Shown: piece after piece, positions 43,011 through 50,750 of the stretch
Position numbering within the stretch: position 1 is the stretch's first letter
Layout of the letters: each line of letters opens with the position of its first letter
Assembly (NCBI RefSeq): GCF_013085255.1
Contig: NZ_JABFCX010000003.1
Location: forward strand, 753,288-817,287
Length of the DNA: 64,000 nt
From: Parvularcula mediterranea
GTDB taxonomy: Bacteria > Pseudomonadota > Alphaproteobacteria > Caulobacterales > Parvularculaceae
Direction: 5' to 3'
Notes under the pieces: generated by a model
Databases searched by the model: none
The model's input: the letters and a program-made list of their open reading frames with translations, nothing else
Told to the model about the DNA's origin: nothing
Position numbers and translations under genes: made by a program

Positions 43011-43859
43011 CTAGCCTTGGGTTCCCCAGGCCGCAAGTTCCGTAGCTAATGCTGCAAGCCCGTCTTCCAAGTGGGTCCGGGCCTCAAATTCTGGCGGTGC
43101 GGGGAGGGTCGGAAGCTTATCCCGCTCGATCCTTGCGAGCTGCGCGGTCTTGAGGGGGAGATTGAGGCCGATCGCTTCGGCTCCGGCAGCTGCCAGTTTG
43201 AGGGGCCCCAGCGGCAGCTTCAGAACGGACGAGGACGGTTTTCCCGCCGCCTTCAGCACGTGCCCGAAGAGTTGGGCCGTCTCTAACGCCTTGGGACCAC
43301 TGACAGCGAAGGCTCCCGAGGGATGCTCCGCGCCAATGGCATCGGCGCCAACCCGCGCCACATCGGAGATATGGACCGGCTGCTGGAGCGCTGCGCCTTT
43401 CCCCGGACAGGGGAGAAACCCGAACCGCTGGGCAAACCGGAGGAGCTTCGACAGGTTCCCGTCCTCCACGTGGCCGTAGATCATGGTGGGCCGGAGAATG
43501 ACCATTTCCGCCCCAACGCTCTCAAGAGAAGCCTCGGCCTCGGCAAGGGCCCGGTAGACCGCGCTCTCCTCATCGATCCCGACATTGTTCGAGGAGAAGC
43601 AGACGATCCGCCTCACCCCCTCCTCCGCCAGCCATCGCGCTGCAGGCGCCGACACGGACAGGATCGGGCAGAGGACCGCAGCGTCAAGCCCCTGCGCCGC
43701 CGCGCGAACGGCCGCCTCATCCGTCACGTCGAGGCGCAGCTGCGCGCTGCCTGCCACCTTGCGCCGGGCAGCGGAGACCACGTCATGCTGGCGGTCCTTG
43801 AGCTCCTCAGCGATCAGATGGCCGAGGACCCCTGACGTCCCGGAGACAAGGACCCTCAC
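43011..43859 (-). CDS. NAD(P)-binding atypical SDR (NmrA/NDUFA9-like)
   Basis: A 282-residue extended or atypical short-chain dehydrogenase. Rossmann motif VLVSGTSGVLGHLIAEEL, LRLDVTDEAAVRAAAQGLDA, VCFSSNNVGIDEE, and ILRPTMIYGHVEDG fit the NmrA/NDUFA9-like group. The catalytic Tyr-x-x-x-Lys is not in its usual place, so it may bind rather than reduce. Some relatives assist ubiquinone or complex I assembly, which would suit the divergent ubiG, but that is inference. It starts 71 bases from ubiG and ends 40 bases before lysC. Confidence 0.75.
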   Translation of the reverse strand: MRVLVSGTSGVLGHLIAEELKDRQHDVVSAARRKVAGSAQLRLDVTDEAAVRAAAQGLDAAVLCPILSVSAPAARWLAEEGVRRIVCFSSNNVGIDEESAVYRALAEAEASLESVGAEMVILRPTMIYGHVEDGNLSKLLRFAQRFGFLPCPGKGAALQQPVHISDVARVGADAIGAEHPSGAFAVSGPKALETAQLFGHVLKAAGKPSSSVLKLPLGPLKLAAAGAEAIGLNLPLKTAQLARIERDKLPTLPAPPEFEARTHLEDGLAALATELAAWGTQG

Positions 43860-43930
43860 GACAATCCGCCTCGCTTGCGCGCCGGGGCCCCGCGGCCTAG
43901 CTCTCGCGCAGACGAAGGAGCCGCCCCGCC

Positions 43931-44680
43931 ATGAGCAGCACGACCACGACCATCGACCCCGAAGAGGTCGAAAAGTTCGAGAAGATTGCGCAGGAATGGT
44001 GGGACCCGCTCGGGAAATTCAAGCCGCTTCACAAGTTCAATCCGGTTCGCCTCGGCCTCATCAGGGACCAGCTCTGCGAGCACTTTGGGCGTGACCGCTT
44101 CGCCAAGAAACCCCTTGAGGGGCTCCGGCTTCTCGATATCGGCTGCGGCGGCGGTCTGGTTTCCGAACCCATGGCAAGGCTCGGCGCGTCCGTGACCGGG
44201 ATCGACGCTGCCGAAGGCAATGTGAAGACCGCAAGGGTGCATGCGGAGCAATCAAAGCTCGATATCGACTACCGCGCAACGAGTGCGGAGGATCTCCTCG
44301 CATCGGGAGAAGAGCCTTTCGACGTCGTCCTCAACCTCGAAGTTGTCGAGCACGTCGCCGATATCGGCCTCTTCCTCGGGACGTCCGCCAAGCTCCTCAA
44401 GCCCGGCGGGATGATGGGCATGGCGACTCTCAACCGTACACTGAAGGCTGCAGCTACAGCCGTCTTCGCTGCGGAGTATGTTCTCCGCTGGCTGCCGATC
44501 GGCACCCATGACCCGCGCAAGTTCGTGAAGCCCTCGGAAGCCAAGAGGCACCTGACGGATGCTGGCCTAAAGATCGTCGCAGAGCGCGGCCTCACCTACC
44601 TGCCGCTACTCGACAGCTGGCGCGTCGGCGAGGATATGTCGGTCAACTACATGCTGTTTGCGGAGAAGCCGGAAGCTTAG
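43931..44680 (+). CDS. ubiG: Ubiquinone biosynthesis O-methyltransferase UbiG
   Basis: SAM-dependent O-methyltransferase for both O-methylation steps of ubiquinone synthesis. The 249-residue protein is of normal length. N-terminal FEKIAQEWWDPLGKFKPLHK is diagnostic; SAM motif I is RLLDIGCGGGLVSEPMARLG, followed by GIDAAEGNVKTARVHAEQS and NLEVVEHVADIGLFL. Its stop codon TAG is shared, on opposite strands, with that of the EF-hand gene (CTAG). Confidence 0.96.
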   Translation: MSSTTTTIDPEEVEKFEKIAQEWWDPLGKFKPLHKFNPVRLGLIRDQLCEHFGRDRFAKKPLEGLRLLDIGCGGGLVSEPMARLGASVTGIDAAEGNVKTARVHAEQSKLDIDYRATSAEDLLASGEEPFDVVLNLEVVEHVADIGLFLGTSAKLLKPGGMMGMATLNRTLKAAATAVFAAEYVLRWLPIGTHDPRKFVKPSEAKRHLTDAGLKIVAERGLTYLPLLDSWRVGEDMSVNYMLFAEKPEA

Positions 44681-45231
44681 CCGCGCCGACCCCCGCGGCC
44701 GCCACCACCGCCGCCTCGACCGCCGCCGCCGCGTTGGCCACCCGCCTGCCCGCGCGCTGGCGGCTGCATAGTCACCAGAAGCTCTGAGCGCTGAAGGATA
44801 CCGTCGCCATTCTCGTCGAGTTCGACAAAACGCTTGGTGATAAAGCTCTCGAACTCTGACAGGGAAACCGAGGCCGAGCTGTCCCGGTCGAAGCTGCTCG
44901 TCCCGATAGGGGCATTCCGCGTGCCGAAGAACGTCTCGGCCATCGCAGACACTTCGATCGGCCGCAGGACACCGTCGCCCTCACCATCGGCAGCAGCGAA
45001 GATCGCCTTGCCCGCAAGGATCATCTCGTCCTGCGTCACGGCACCGTCGCTGTCCTGATCCATGCCTGCGAAGAACAGGCTCTCGGGTCGCGCGATCTGC
45101 TGGGCCGAGCGCATCATCGACGCAGCGTCGGCGCGTCCGCCTTGTTGGCCGCCAGGGCCTCCGCGCGGCGGCTCCTGTGAGGCGCAGGCAGCGGCGAGAG
45201 GTAGGGCGAGAAGGAAAGAGCGAGCGCGCAT
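44677..45231 (-). CDS. EF-hand lipoprotein with Gly/Arg-rich tail
   Basis: A 184-residue protein with a lipobox LAAAC (Cys16), placing it lipid-anchored in the periplasm or on the surface. Four EF-hand-type loops are visible: DQDSDGAVTQDE (58-69), DGEGDGVLRPIE (82-93), DRDSSASVSLSE (115-126) and DENGDGILQRSE (139-150). The third lacks two Ca ligands, so three probably bind calcium. The last 25 residues are nearly all Gly and Arg (from 160), an unusual tail for a lipoprotein. Function unknown; Ca-dependent surface role is possible. Confidence 0.8.
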   Translation of the reverse strand: MRARSFLLALPLAAACASQEPPRGGPGGQQGGRADAASMMRSAQQIARPESLFFAGMDQDSDGAVTQDEMILAGKAIFAAADGEGDGVLRPIEVSAMAETFFGTRNAPIGTSSFDRDSSASVSLSEFESFITKRFVELDENGDGILQRSELLVTMQPPARGQAGGQRGGGGRGGGGGGRGGRRG

Positions 45232-45302
45232 GGCCGGTCCTTGCGTGGCGACCGGCGGAGCCTAGCCGCGAAGGAACGGGCCACGGCACCCCGCCGACTG
45301 TA

Positions 45303-47417
45303 TCAAAGCTTCGCAGACCGGCGGATGACCTTGCCTCCTGCCCAGCGCAGGGTCGTGGCGGGGAAGCGTCCTGTGCTGTCGAGAGCCACCAGCTCTGCCG
45401 AGCAGCCCTCGGCATCCCCCGGCAGGGCGCGCGAACGGAGGATGACCAGCGCAGCCCCGTCGCATGCCGCGGCCAAGCCTTCTCTTCCTGAAAGAATGAT
45501 GACCTGGCCTTCGCTCAGGCCACCGACAGAGCAGGCTACGTCTCGAGCGCGGCAAGGCGCATCGAGAGACTTTACTTCAACCCGCGATCCGATGGCCTGA
45601 AGCCATGCTTCGACCGTGAAACGGTCGCGGCGCTTGGACAGGATTGCGAGGGGCCTGGCAGGGTCGCCTGTGACCACACCGACGTTCCGAAGGTCCCGGC
45701 TGATGTAAACGTCAGGGGGCGGAGCGGAAAAACTGAGCGGCAGTGCAAGCGCCAGAAACGCTGCCCCGGCCAACCTCCACGGCGCCCTGAGGAGCGCGAG
45801 GGTGAGCAATCCCGCTGACGCAAGAACGATGCCCGCTGGCGCGAGCTGCGGCACCAGCCCCGCTGCACCGGGAAGGCCCGCCGTCCACTGAGCAATCCTG
45901 AGTACCATCCCTAGACCCTGCCCGACCAACAACAGCACGAGGGCATCAAGCCCGAGGGGCATCAGGAACATGGCGAGCACCAGCGCCGGCATCACCGCGA
46001 GGGTCACAATCGGCATGGCGAGCATGTTGCCAAGGAGCCCATAGCTCGCGATCCTGCCGAAGTGGAACGCCGCGAACGGACCCGTCGCAAGCCCTGCGAG
46101 AAGGCTCGTCAGGAACAGCCCTCCGGTGAAGCCCATCGCTTTGGTCAATCGTGTCCGTTCCCCTTCCCTCGGCCAGCGCTCCTCGATGAAGGAGAAGGCA
46201 GCGATCAGTGTAATGACGGCGGCAAACGACATCTGAAAACCTGGCGCCGCCACGGCTTCTGGCCGGATCACCATGATGATGATCGCGGCGACGGCAACGT
46301 TCCTGAGCGAGATACCCCGGCGATCGAAGAGGATGGCGCCGAAGACCACCGCCGCCATGATATAGGCCCGCTGCGCCGACCATCCGCCACCGGACATGGC
46401 AAGGTAGAAGAGCCCGCCGAGGAGTGCTCCCGCCGCTGCCCATTTCTTGACGGGAAAATTGAGGGTCAGCCGCTCACTCCTGACGAGCGCGGTCCTCAGG
46501 CCCCAGAAAAGGAACCCGCAGACAAGCCCCATATGAAGCCCCGAAATCGCAAGAAGGTGCGCAAGCCCTGCATCCCTCAGGGCACTGACGGCAAATTCAG
46601 GAATACGTTCCCGCTTGCCCGTGGCGAGGGCCGCAGCGATGGCGCCTTCGGGACCGCCGATCACGCCTTCGATCCTGTCCGCCACCTTCTCGCGAAGGTC
46701 CTGCACCGCGTCGCCGAATCCGCTGCCGCCTCGCTCAAGGACGGCGGGAGGGGCGTAGGAGAAGCCGGAACCACCAATGCCCTGATAGCGCATCTGGCGG
46801 GAGAAATCATATCCTCCGGGTACGGCAGGCCCGGGCGGAGGGCGAAGTTCTGCCCTTATGGAAACACGATCTCCTGCCCGCGCATCGCCTTCGCCGCGCC
46901 AGACAATCCGCACCTTGCGTGGCAGCTCCGAGCGCTCAAGTCCCGAGAGGCTTTCGACACGCACCGTGTACCGCGTATCCCCTTCACGCTGCTCGACCTT
47001 GGCGACATGGCCAGTGACGGTCACGGCCTCCATACCCGCAGGGACAAGCGGCGCTTCTACAAGCTCTGTCCTCAGAGCAATCAGCGCCATGCCGCCAAGC
47101 ACCATGCTCATCATGCGGAAGCCGAGCATCGGGCCATCGCGCATCTGCCGCACGGAAATCGCCCAGCTGGCCAGCGTCACACCCAGAAGAGGCAGAAGGA
47201 GAAACAGCCCAGGCGGCTCATCCGTCCCAAGCCAGAGAAGGATCCCCGCCGCCATCAGGCAGGGCGCCAAAAGGATGAACCGCCGCGCCTCCATCTCGGC
47301 CCAGTCTTGGGCGATCTCTAAAACCCGCGCGAGGCCGACCCGACGCGGCTTGGCGAACAGCTCGCCTGCGCCTAAGCGCGCCGAATTCCGAAGCCGTTCG
47401 TTCCAGGATAAAGCCAT
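45303..47417 (-). CDS. comEC: ComEC/Rec2-family DNA-uptake channel
   Basis: An inner-membrane channel that moves single-stranded DNA into the cell. In the 704-residue form the N-terminal part holds a DUF4131 region and OB-fold-like stretch (RVSIRAELRPPPGPAVPGGY), then the Competence domain (LAHLLAISGLHMGLVCGF, VLFDRRGISLRN-like segments). The C-terminal metallo-beta-lactamase-like region (from about 570) lacks an HxHxDH motif, so a nuclease role is unlikely. ATG 47417 lies in the same CATG as the gltX start on the other strand; weak ribosome site, so the true start may be further inside. Related competence genes are not in the window. Confidence 0.88.
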   Translation of the reverse strand: MALSWNERLRNSARLGAGELFAKPRRVGLARVLEIAQDWAEMEARRFILLAPCLMAAGILLWLGTDEPPGLFLLLPLLGVTLASWAISVRQMRDGPMLGFRMMSMVLGGMALIALRTELVEAPLVPAGMEAVTVTGHVAKVEQREGDTRYTVRVESLSGLERSELPRKVRIVWRGEGDARAGDRVSIRAELRPPPGPAVPGGYDFSRQMRYQGIGGSGFSYAPPAVLERGGSGFGDAVQDLREKVADRIEGVIGGPEGAIAAALATGKRERIPEFAVSALRDAGLAHLLAISGLHMGLVCGFLFWGLRTALVRSERLTLNFPVKKWAAAGALLGGLFYLAMSGGGWSAQRAYIMAAVVFGAILFDRRGISLRNVAVAAIIIMVIRPEAVAAPGFQMSFAAVITLIAAFSFIEERWPREGERTRLTKAMGFTGGLFLTSLLAGLATGPFAAFHFGRIASYGLLGNMLAMPIVTLAVMPALVLAMFLMPLGLDALVLLLVGQGLGMVLRIAQWTAGLPGAAGLVPQLAPAGIVLASAGLLTLALLRAPWRLAGAAFLALALPLSFSAPPPDVYISRDLRNVGVVTGDPARPLAILSKRRDRFTVEAWLQAIGSRVEVKSLDAPCRARDVACSVGGLSEGQVIILSGREGLAAACDGAALVILRSRALPGDAEGCSAELVALDSTGRFPATTLRWAGGKVIRRSAKL

Positions 47418-48831
47418 GACCGCCGAGACTAAGCCCATTGTCACGCGTTTCGCACCGTCTCCGACAGGTTATTTGCACATAGGTGGCGCGCGAACTGCAC
47501 TTTTTAACTGGTTGATGGCTCGCGGAAAATCCGCACCAGCTGGATCGCAGTTCCTCCTCAGGATCGAGGACACCGACAGAGCCCGGCACAATGAAGAAGC
47601 GGTGGAAGCGATCCTCGATGGCCTCCGCTGGATGGGCCTCGACTGGGACGGCGAACCGCTGAGCCAGCACGCCCGCGCCGACCGTCACGCCGAAGTGGCC
47701 GACGAGCTGCTTGCGAACGGCAAGGCGTTCAAATGCTGGCTTCAGGGCGACGAACTCGACGCGGCCCGCAATGAGGCCCGTGAGAAGAACATCCGCTTCA
47801 CCTCCCCTTACCGCGACGGCGGCGAGGGCGAAGGATCTTTCGTCATCCGCCTCAAGGCCCCCATCGAAGGCGAGACTGTCGTGAAGGACGCCGTGCAGGG
47901 CGAGGTGCGCTTTCCCAATTCGGTCAGCGACGACACCGTCATCCTGCGTTCGGACGGCACCCCGACCTATATGCTGGCCGTGGTGGTCGACGACCACGAC
48001 ATGGGCGTCACCCACGTCATCCGCGGCGACGATCACCTCAACAACACGCCCAAGCAGCAGCATATCTATGAGGCGATGGGCTGGGACCTTCCGGTCTTCG
48101 CTCACGTCCCCCTCATCCACGGCGAGGACGGCAAAAAGCTGTCGAAGCGCCACGGCGCCCTCGGTGTCGAAGCCTATCGAGACCAGGGCTTCCTGCCTGA
48201 CGGCCTCCTCAATGGCCTTCTGAAGCTCGGCTGGTCCCACGGTGACGAAGAGATCATCCCGCGCGACAAGGCGCTCGAATGGTTCGGCCTCTCGGGCATC
48301 GGCAAGGCCCCGGCTCGGCTCGACCTTGAGAAGATGGCCGCGATCAACGGCCACTTCGTCCGCGAGCTCTCCGACAAGGACTTCGCTGAAAAGGCCATCG
48401 CGTTCCTCCCCGACGACCAGAGCGCCGACGTCGCTGAGCGTATCGAGCGCGCAGCGCCCTTCCTCAAAGAGCGGGTGAAGACCTTCTCAGACGCGGAGAG
48501 CGCCTGCGGGTTCCTGACCCTGACCCTGCCCTTCGAGATCACGGGCAAGGCCGCGAAGCCCCTCAAGAAGGAAGGCGCCACGGACACCCTCGCCGCCCTC
48601 GCTGCGGCCCTCGAAGGCGTCGAGGATTGGTCAGCCGCGACCCTCGAGCTTGCGATCCAGACCTATGCCGAGACCAATGGCCTTGGCTTCGGCCAGGTCG
48701 GCCCGCCGCTCAGAGCAGCCCTCACCGCCGGAAACCCCGCCCCAACCCTCGGCGAGACGCTGTTTGCCTTAGGACGTGAGGAGGCAATGGCCCGGATCGA
48801 GGCGGCGCAGGCTCTAGTAAAGGCTCAATAG
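47416..48831 (+). CDS. gltX: Glutamyl-tRNA synthetase
   Basis: Charges tRNA-Glu (and often tRNA-Gln in alphaproteobacteria). The 471-residue protein is of normal length, with the HIGH motif as FAPSPTGYLHIGGARTALFN and KMSKS as GKKLSKRHGALG. The ATG at 47416 has AGGATAAAGCC before it; a longer open frame upstream runs antisense to comEC and is not part of the gene. It is divergent from comEC with overlapping start codons. In many alphaproteobacteria gltX is followed directly by gltA; here a minus-strand cassette lies between them. Confidence 0.96.
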   Translation: MTAETKPIVTRFAPSPTGYLHIGGARTALFNWLMARGKSAPAGSQFLLRIEDTDRARHNEEAVEAILDGLRWMGLDWDGEPLSQHARADRHAEVADELLANGKAFKCWLQGDELDAARNEAREKNIRFTSPYRDGGEGEGSFVIRLKAPIEGETVVKDAVQGEVRFPNSVSDDTVILRSDGTPTYMLAVVVDDHDMGVTHVIRGDDHLNNTPKQQHIYEAMGWDLPVFAHVPLIHGEDGKKLSKRHGALGVEAYRDQGFLPDGLLNGLLKLGWSHGDEEIIPRDKALEWFGLSGIGKAPARLDLEKMAAINGHFVRELSDKDFAEKAIAFLPDDQSADVAERIERAAPFLKERVKTFSDAESACGFLTLTLPFEITGKAAKPLKKEGATDTLAALAAALEGVEDWSAATLELAIQTYAETNGLGFGQVGPPLRAALTAGNPAPTLGETLFALGREEAMARIEAAQALVKAQ

Positions 48832-49024
48832 GTTCCGCTTCCCTTGCGGGCCGTTCCGGGCGGTATAACCTCAGCAAATCAAAATAGATAAGCTTCTTCA
48901 TCCGAAGCCAGACGCCCCGAAGAGACAGCCCCGAGTGCTCCGTCAACAGCGTCTGGTAAAGCGCCTTGAAGCTGCCGCGGACCCGTCCGAGCGAGCGGTC
49001 GATCTTCTTCGATCCCTCAGCCAA
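48722..49024 (-). CDS. Small basic protein, third gene of the channel cassette (uncertain)
   Basis: A 100-residue frame starting at TTG 49024, three bases after the stop of the MotB/ExbD-like gene, with AGAGG upstream. It is basic (many Arg and Lys) and soluble in the first half (GRVRGSFKALYQTLLTEHSG, RMKKLIYFDLLRLYRPERP), Pro-rich in the second (PLLEPAPPRSGPLPP). The last 110 bases overlap antisense the end of gltX, so the true protein may be shorter or absent. No family recognised. If real, it is the product co-made with the channel pair. Confidence 0.4.
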   Translation of the reverse strand: MAEGSKKIDRSLGRVRGSFKALYQTLLTEHSGLSLRGVWLRMKKLIYFDLLRLYRPERPAREAEPIEPLLEPAPPRSGPLPPHVLRQTASRRGLGRGFRR

Positions 49025-49027
49025 GGC

Positions 49028-49555
49028 TCACGTCCTCTCGATACATTGCTGTCGAAGGCGGCTATACTCGCTGAAGTTCGACGGAAGAGCGATGTCGCCA
49101 ATTGCAGTCGTGCTGCGCAGGAGCACGGGACAGGTTGGCTCCTCAAAGACGTAACGCGCGAACAGCGTGCAGCGATCTTCTCCAAAACCAAGCGCTGAAG
49201 AGGCCTGACCGGAAATGCGCATCGCCTGCCGCCGGGCAATGCCAATATCCATGATCCGCGATGATGAAAAACTCGCTTTGAGCGCGGGGATGCGTTCGGA
49301 CTTGTCCCGTGCGACCGGGTCGGGGCTAGGCCTAAACAGTGTGCCTTCTTCGCGGATGATGACCCTGAAAAGCTCCGCCGGGCGGTCGTTCCCCTCGTCA
49401 TCAATGCGGGAGTGACAGGGCAGGAGCGTCAGCGTCTGATCCTTCGGGACCGCCTGGATCGTCGCGACGTATAGGATGAAGACGAAGAGCATGAACAGGA
49501 TCAGCTCGGTCATCGTCGACGCCACCACATCATCGCTACGTCCTGACCGAAACAC
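49028..49555 (-). CDS. MotB/ExbD/ZorB-like single-TM protein with novel periplasmic domain
   Basis: A 175-residue protein with a short cytoplasmic N-terminus, one TM (about 15-36, TELILFMLFVFILYVA), and a periplasmic domain. By placement against TolR/ExbD, the protonatable residue at the start of the TM is Glu17 rather than Asp. The periplasmic part has four Cys (PCHS, RCTLF, TCPVL, QQCIE), possible disulfides, and no visible OmpA-like peptidoglycan-binding motif. GTG 49555 overlaps the upstream stop (TAGTG), so it is coupled to the MotA-like gene. Likely stator partner of that channel; family not identified. Confidence 0.6.
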   Translation of the reverse strand: MFRSGRSDDVVASTMTELILFMLFVFILYVATIQAVPKDQTLTLLPCHSRIDDEGNDRPAELFRVIIREEGTLFRPSPDPVARDKSERIPALKASFSSSRIMDIGIARRQAMRISGQASSALGFGEDRCTLFARYVFEEPTCPVLLRSTTAIGDIALPSNFSEYSRLRQQCIERT

Positions 49556-50400
49556 TACCTCCGCCCCCTGGCGGTTTCAGCTTCGTCAATGATGCCTCGT
49601 AGTCGATCGAGCATGTGCGACAGCGAGTCCTCCACGCTGTCTGTGCTAATCTCGATTTTGCCGAGGCTCGTCGCGGCGTTTTCGATCTGCTGCGACGCCT
49701 GCTTAATCTTTCGCTCACTGTCGCTGGAGAAACCGGAGATCTTGTCGATCGACTCCTTCGCGCTCTCGACCTTAGTCTTCAGCGCAGACACTTCGCTTCC
49801 GACCGACCCATTGAAGTCCGACAGGTGCTGGTCGATCTTTCCCGTGGAGGTGCCGAGCTTCTGCACCGCTGCCTCGAACTTATCGAGCGTCGCCGAAGCC
49901 TGCTCCAGACCATCCGCGAGAACCGCCGCTGAGTTGTTAGATTGCTCCAACGCATCACCGGACTTCACGACGTAGGCGAACACATTCCGCAAGACGAGAC
50001 CGACAAGGGTCGTGGAGAGTGCAATCGCATTTGCCCGGACTAGCTCGGTGAAATCTCCAGCACTCTCATCAAGGCCGAAGCTGCTCAGTGAAACCGTCAG
50101 CGCCATAAGAGTTTGCGCGAAACCGAGAAAGTATATTGAATCAGTGAATGCTGATCTGACTGCTGGGTCCGGACCAACGACCAATCCGAACACTCCGAGA
50201 AACGCGACACCTAATAGCGCGTACGCGAAGATGATGAAGCCCGCGCCGAGAGCGTTAGCCCAGAGAGTTTGGCTTCGAGCAAAAAAAGGGTTGGCCGACA
50301 GTGCCGGGCCGAAAAAGGTCTCCATCGCGGCCGAAGCGGCCGGGTCCGTCATAGATACGAATGCGAAAATGCATGCGGAGAAAAAGAATACCCCGACCAT
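49555..50400 (-). CDS. MotA/TolQ/ExbB-like channel protein with cytoplasmic coiled coil (ZorA-like)
   Basis: A 281-residue membrane protein. TM segments at about 3-17, 49-75, 86-108 and 121-145; the last two carry the MotA/TolQ/ExbB pattern (FLGFAQTLMALTVSLSSFGL ... AIALSTTLVGLVLRNVFAYV). A predicted coiled coil covers 150-275 (KTKVESAKESIDKISGFSSD, KIKQASQQIENAATSLGKIE). MotA-type channel plus cytoplasmic coil resembles ZorA of the Zorya phage-defence system, though the coil is far shorter. It lies between gltX and gltA, which are usually adjacent, and base composition looks lower in GC than neighbours. ATG 50400 has no clear ribosome site; the frame is closed upstream. Confidence 0.65.
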   Translation of the reverse strand: MVGVFFFSACIFAFVSMTDPAASAAMETFFGPALSANPFFARSQTLWANALGAGFIIFAYALLGVAFLGVFGLVVGPDPAVRSAFTDSIYFLGFAQTLMALTVSLSSFGLDESAGDFTELVRANAIALSTTLVGLVLRNVFAYVVKSGDALEQSNNSAAVLADGLEQASATLDKFEAAVQKLGTSTGKIDQHLSDFNGSVGSEVSALKTKVESAKESIDKISGFSSDSERKIKQASQQIENAATSLGKIEISTDSVEDSLSHMLDRLRGIIDEAETARGRR

Positions 50401-50750
50401 GAAGCCGCGAAACGAAAACGTCCTGAAAAGTCGCCCCGCTCTACCCCTGCCCTTACAAAGAACCTACGCATCTGCCTCTGCCCTTTAAGGAGGTTAACGC
50501 TAAGGTAAGAAACTGCAATCCCGGATCGTTGGATGTTTACCGGGACGACAGACCGGGCCGCTCGCAGCGGCGAAAAGCAGCTTTTCGGCCTGATCCCCTG
50601 GACCTAGCCGAAGGTCGCAGAAACCCTACCTTGCGGTCTGGCAACAACTCACTATTGTCGCGCTGCACAACAGGGCGAGCCTTCGCGCTCGCTGAAACCC
50701 CCACGGCAGGTCGGCCCCATCCCGCACCGCCGCGCGAGGAGAGAATTCTT
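50401..50750. other. 350-base gene-free stretch before gltA with two adjacent hairpins
   Basis: Holds the leader of the MotA-like gene (minus) and of gltA (plus). Hairpins GCCGCT-CGC-AGCGGC (50557-50571) and GAAAAG-CAG-CTTTTC (50572-50586) stand next to each other about 165 bases before the gltA ATG. TTGCGG ... TATTGT (about 50631-50658) is a weak promoter candidate. GTTAA-N7-GTAA at 50493-50508 is one mismatch from a CtrA box and expected by chance. No tRNA or small-RNA identity could be assigned. Confidence 0.4.

Noticed and set aside
41129-43045. 638-codon plus-strand open frame
   Set aside because: Antisense to ptsP and lysC, both of which have clear catalytic motifs on the other strand.
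46858-47415. N-terminal extension of gltX by 186 codons
   Set aside because: Runs antisense through comEC; GltX motifs begin right after ATG 47416, which has a ribosome site.
48722-50400. Complete Zorya system
   Set aside because: Only a ZorA/ZorB-like pair is seen; no ZorC, ZorD or ZorE nuclease/helicase lies alongside, and the coil is much shorter than in ZorA.
50493-50508. CtrA box GTTAA-N7-GTAA upstream of the channel cassette
   Set aside because: One mismatch; about two such sites are expected by chance in 64 kb, so not counted as evidence.
50529-50750. Upstream extension of gltA
   Set aside because: Low-complexity translation, no family match; ATG 50751 has a strong ribosome site and the usual N-terminus.
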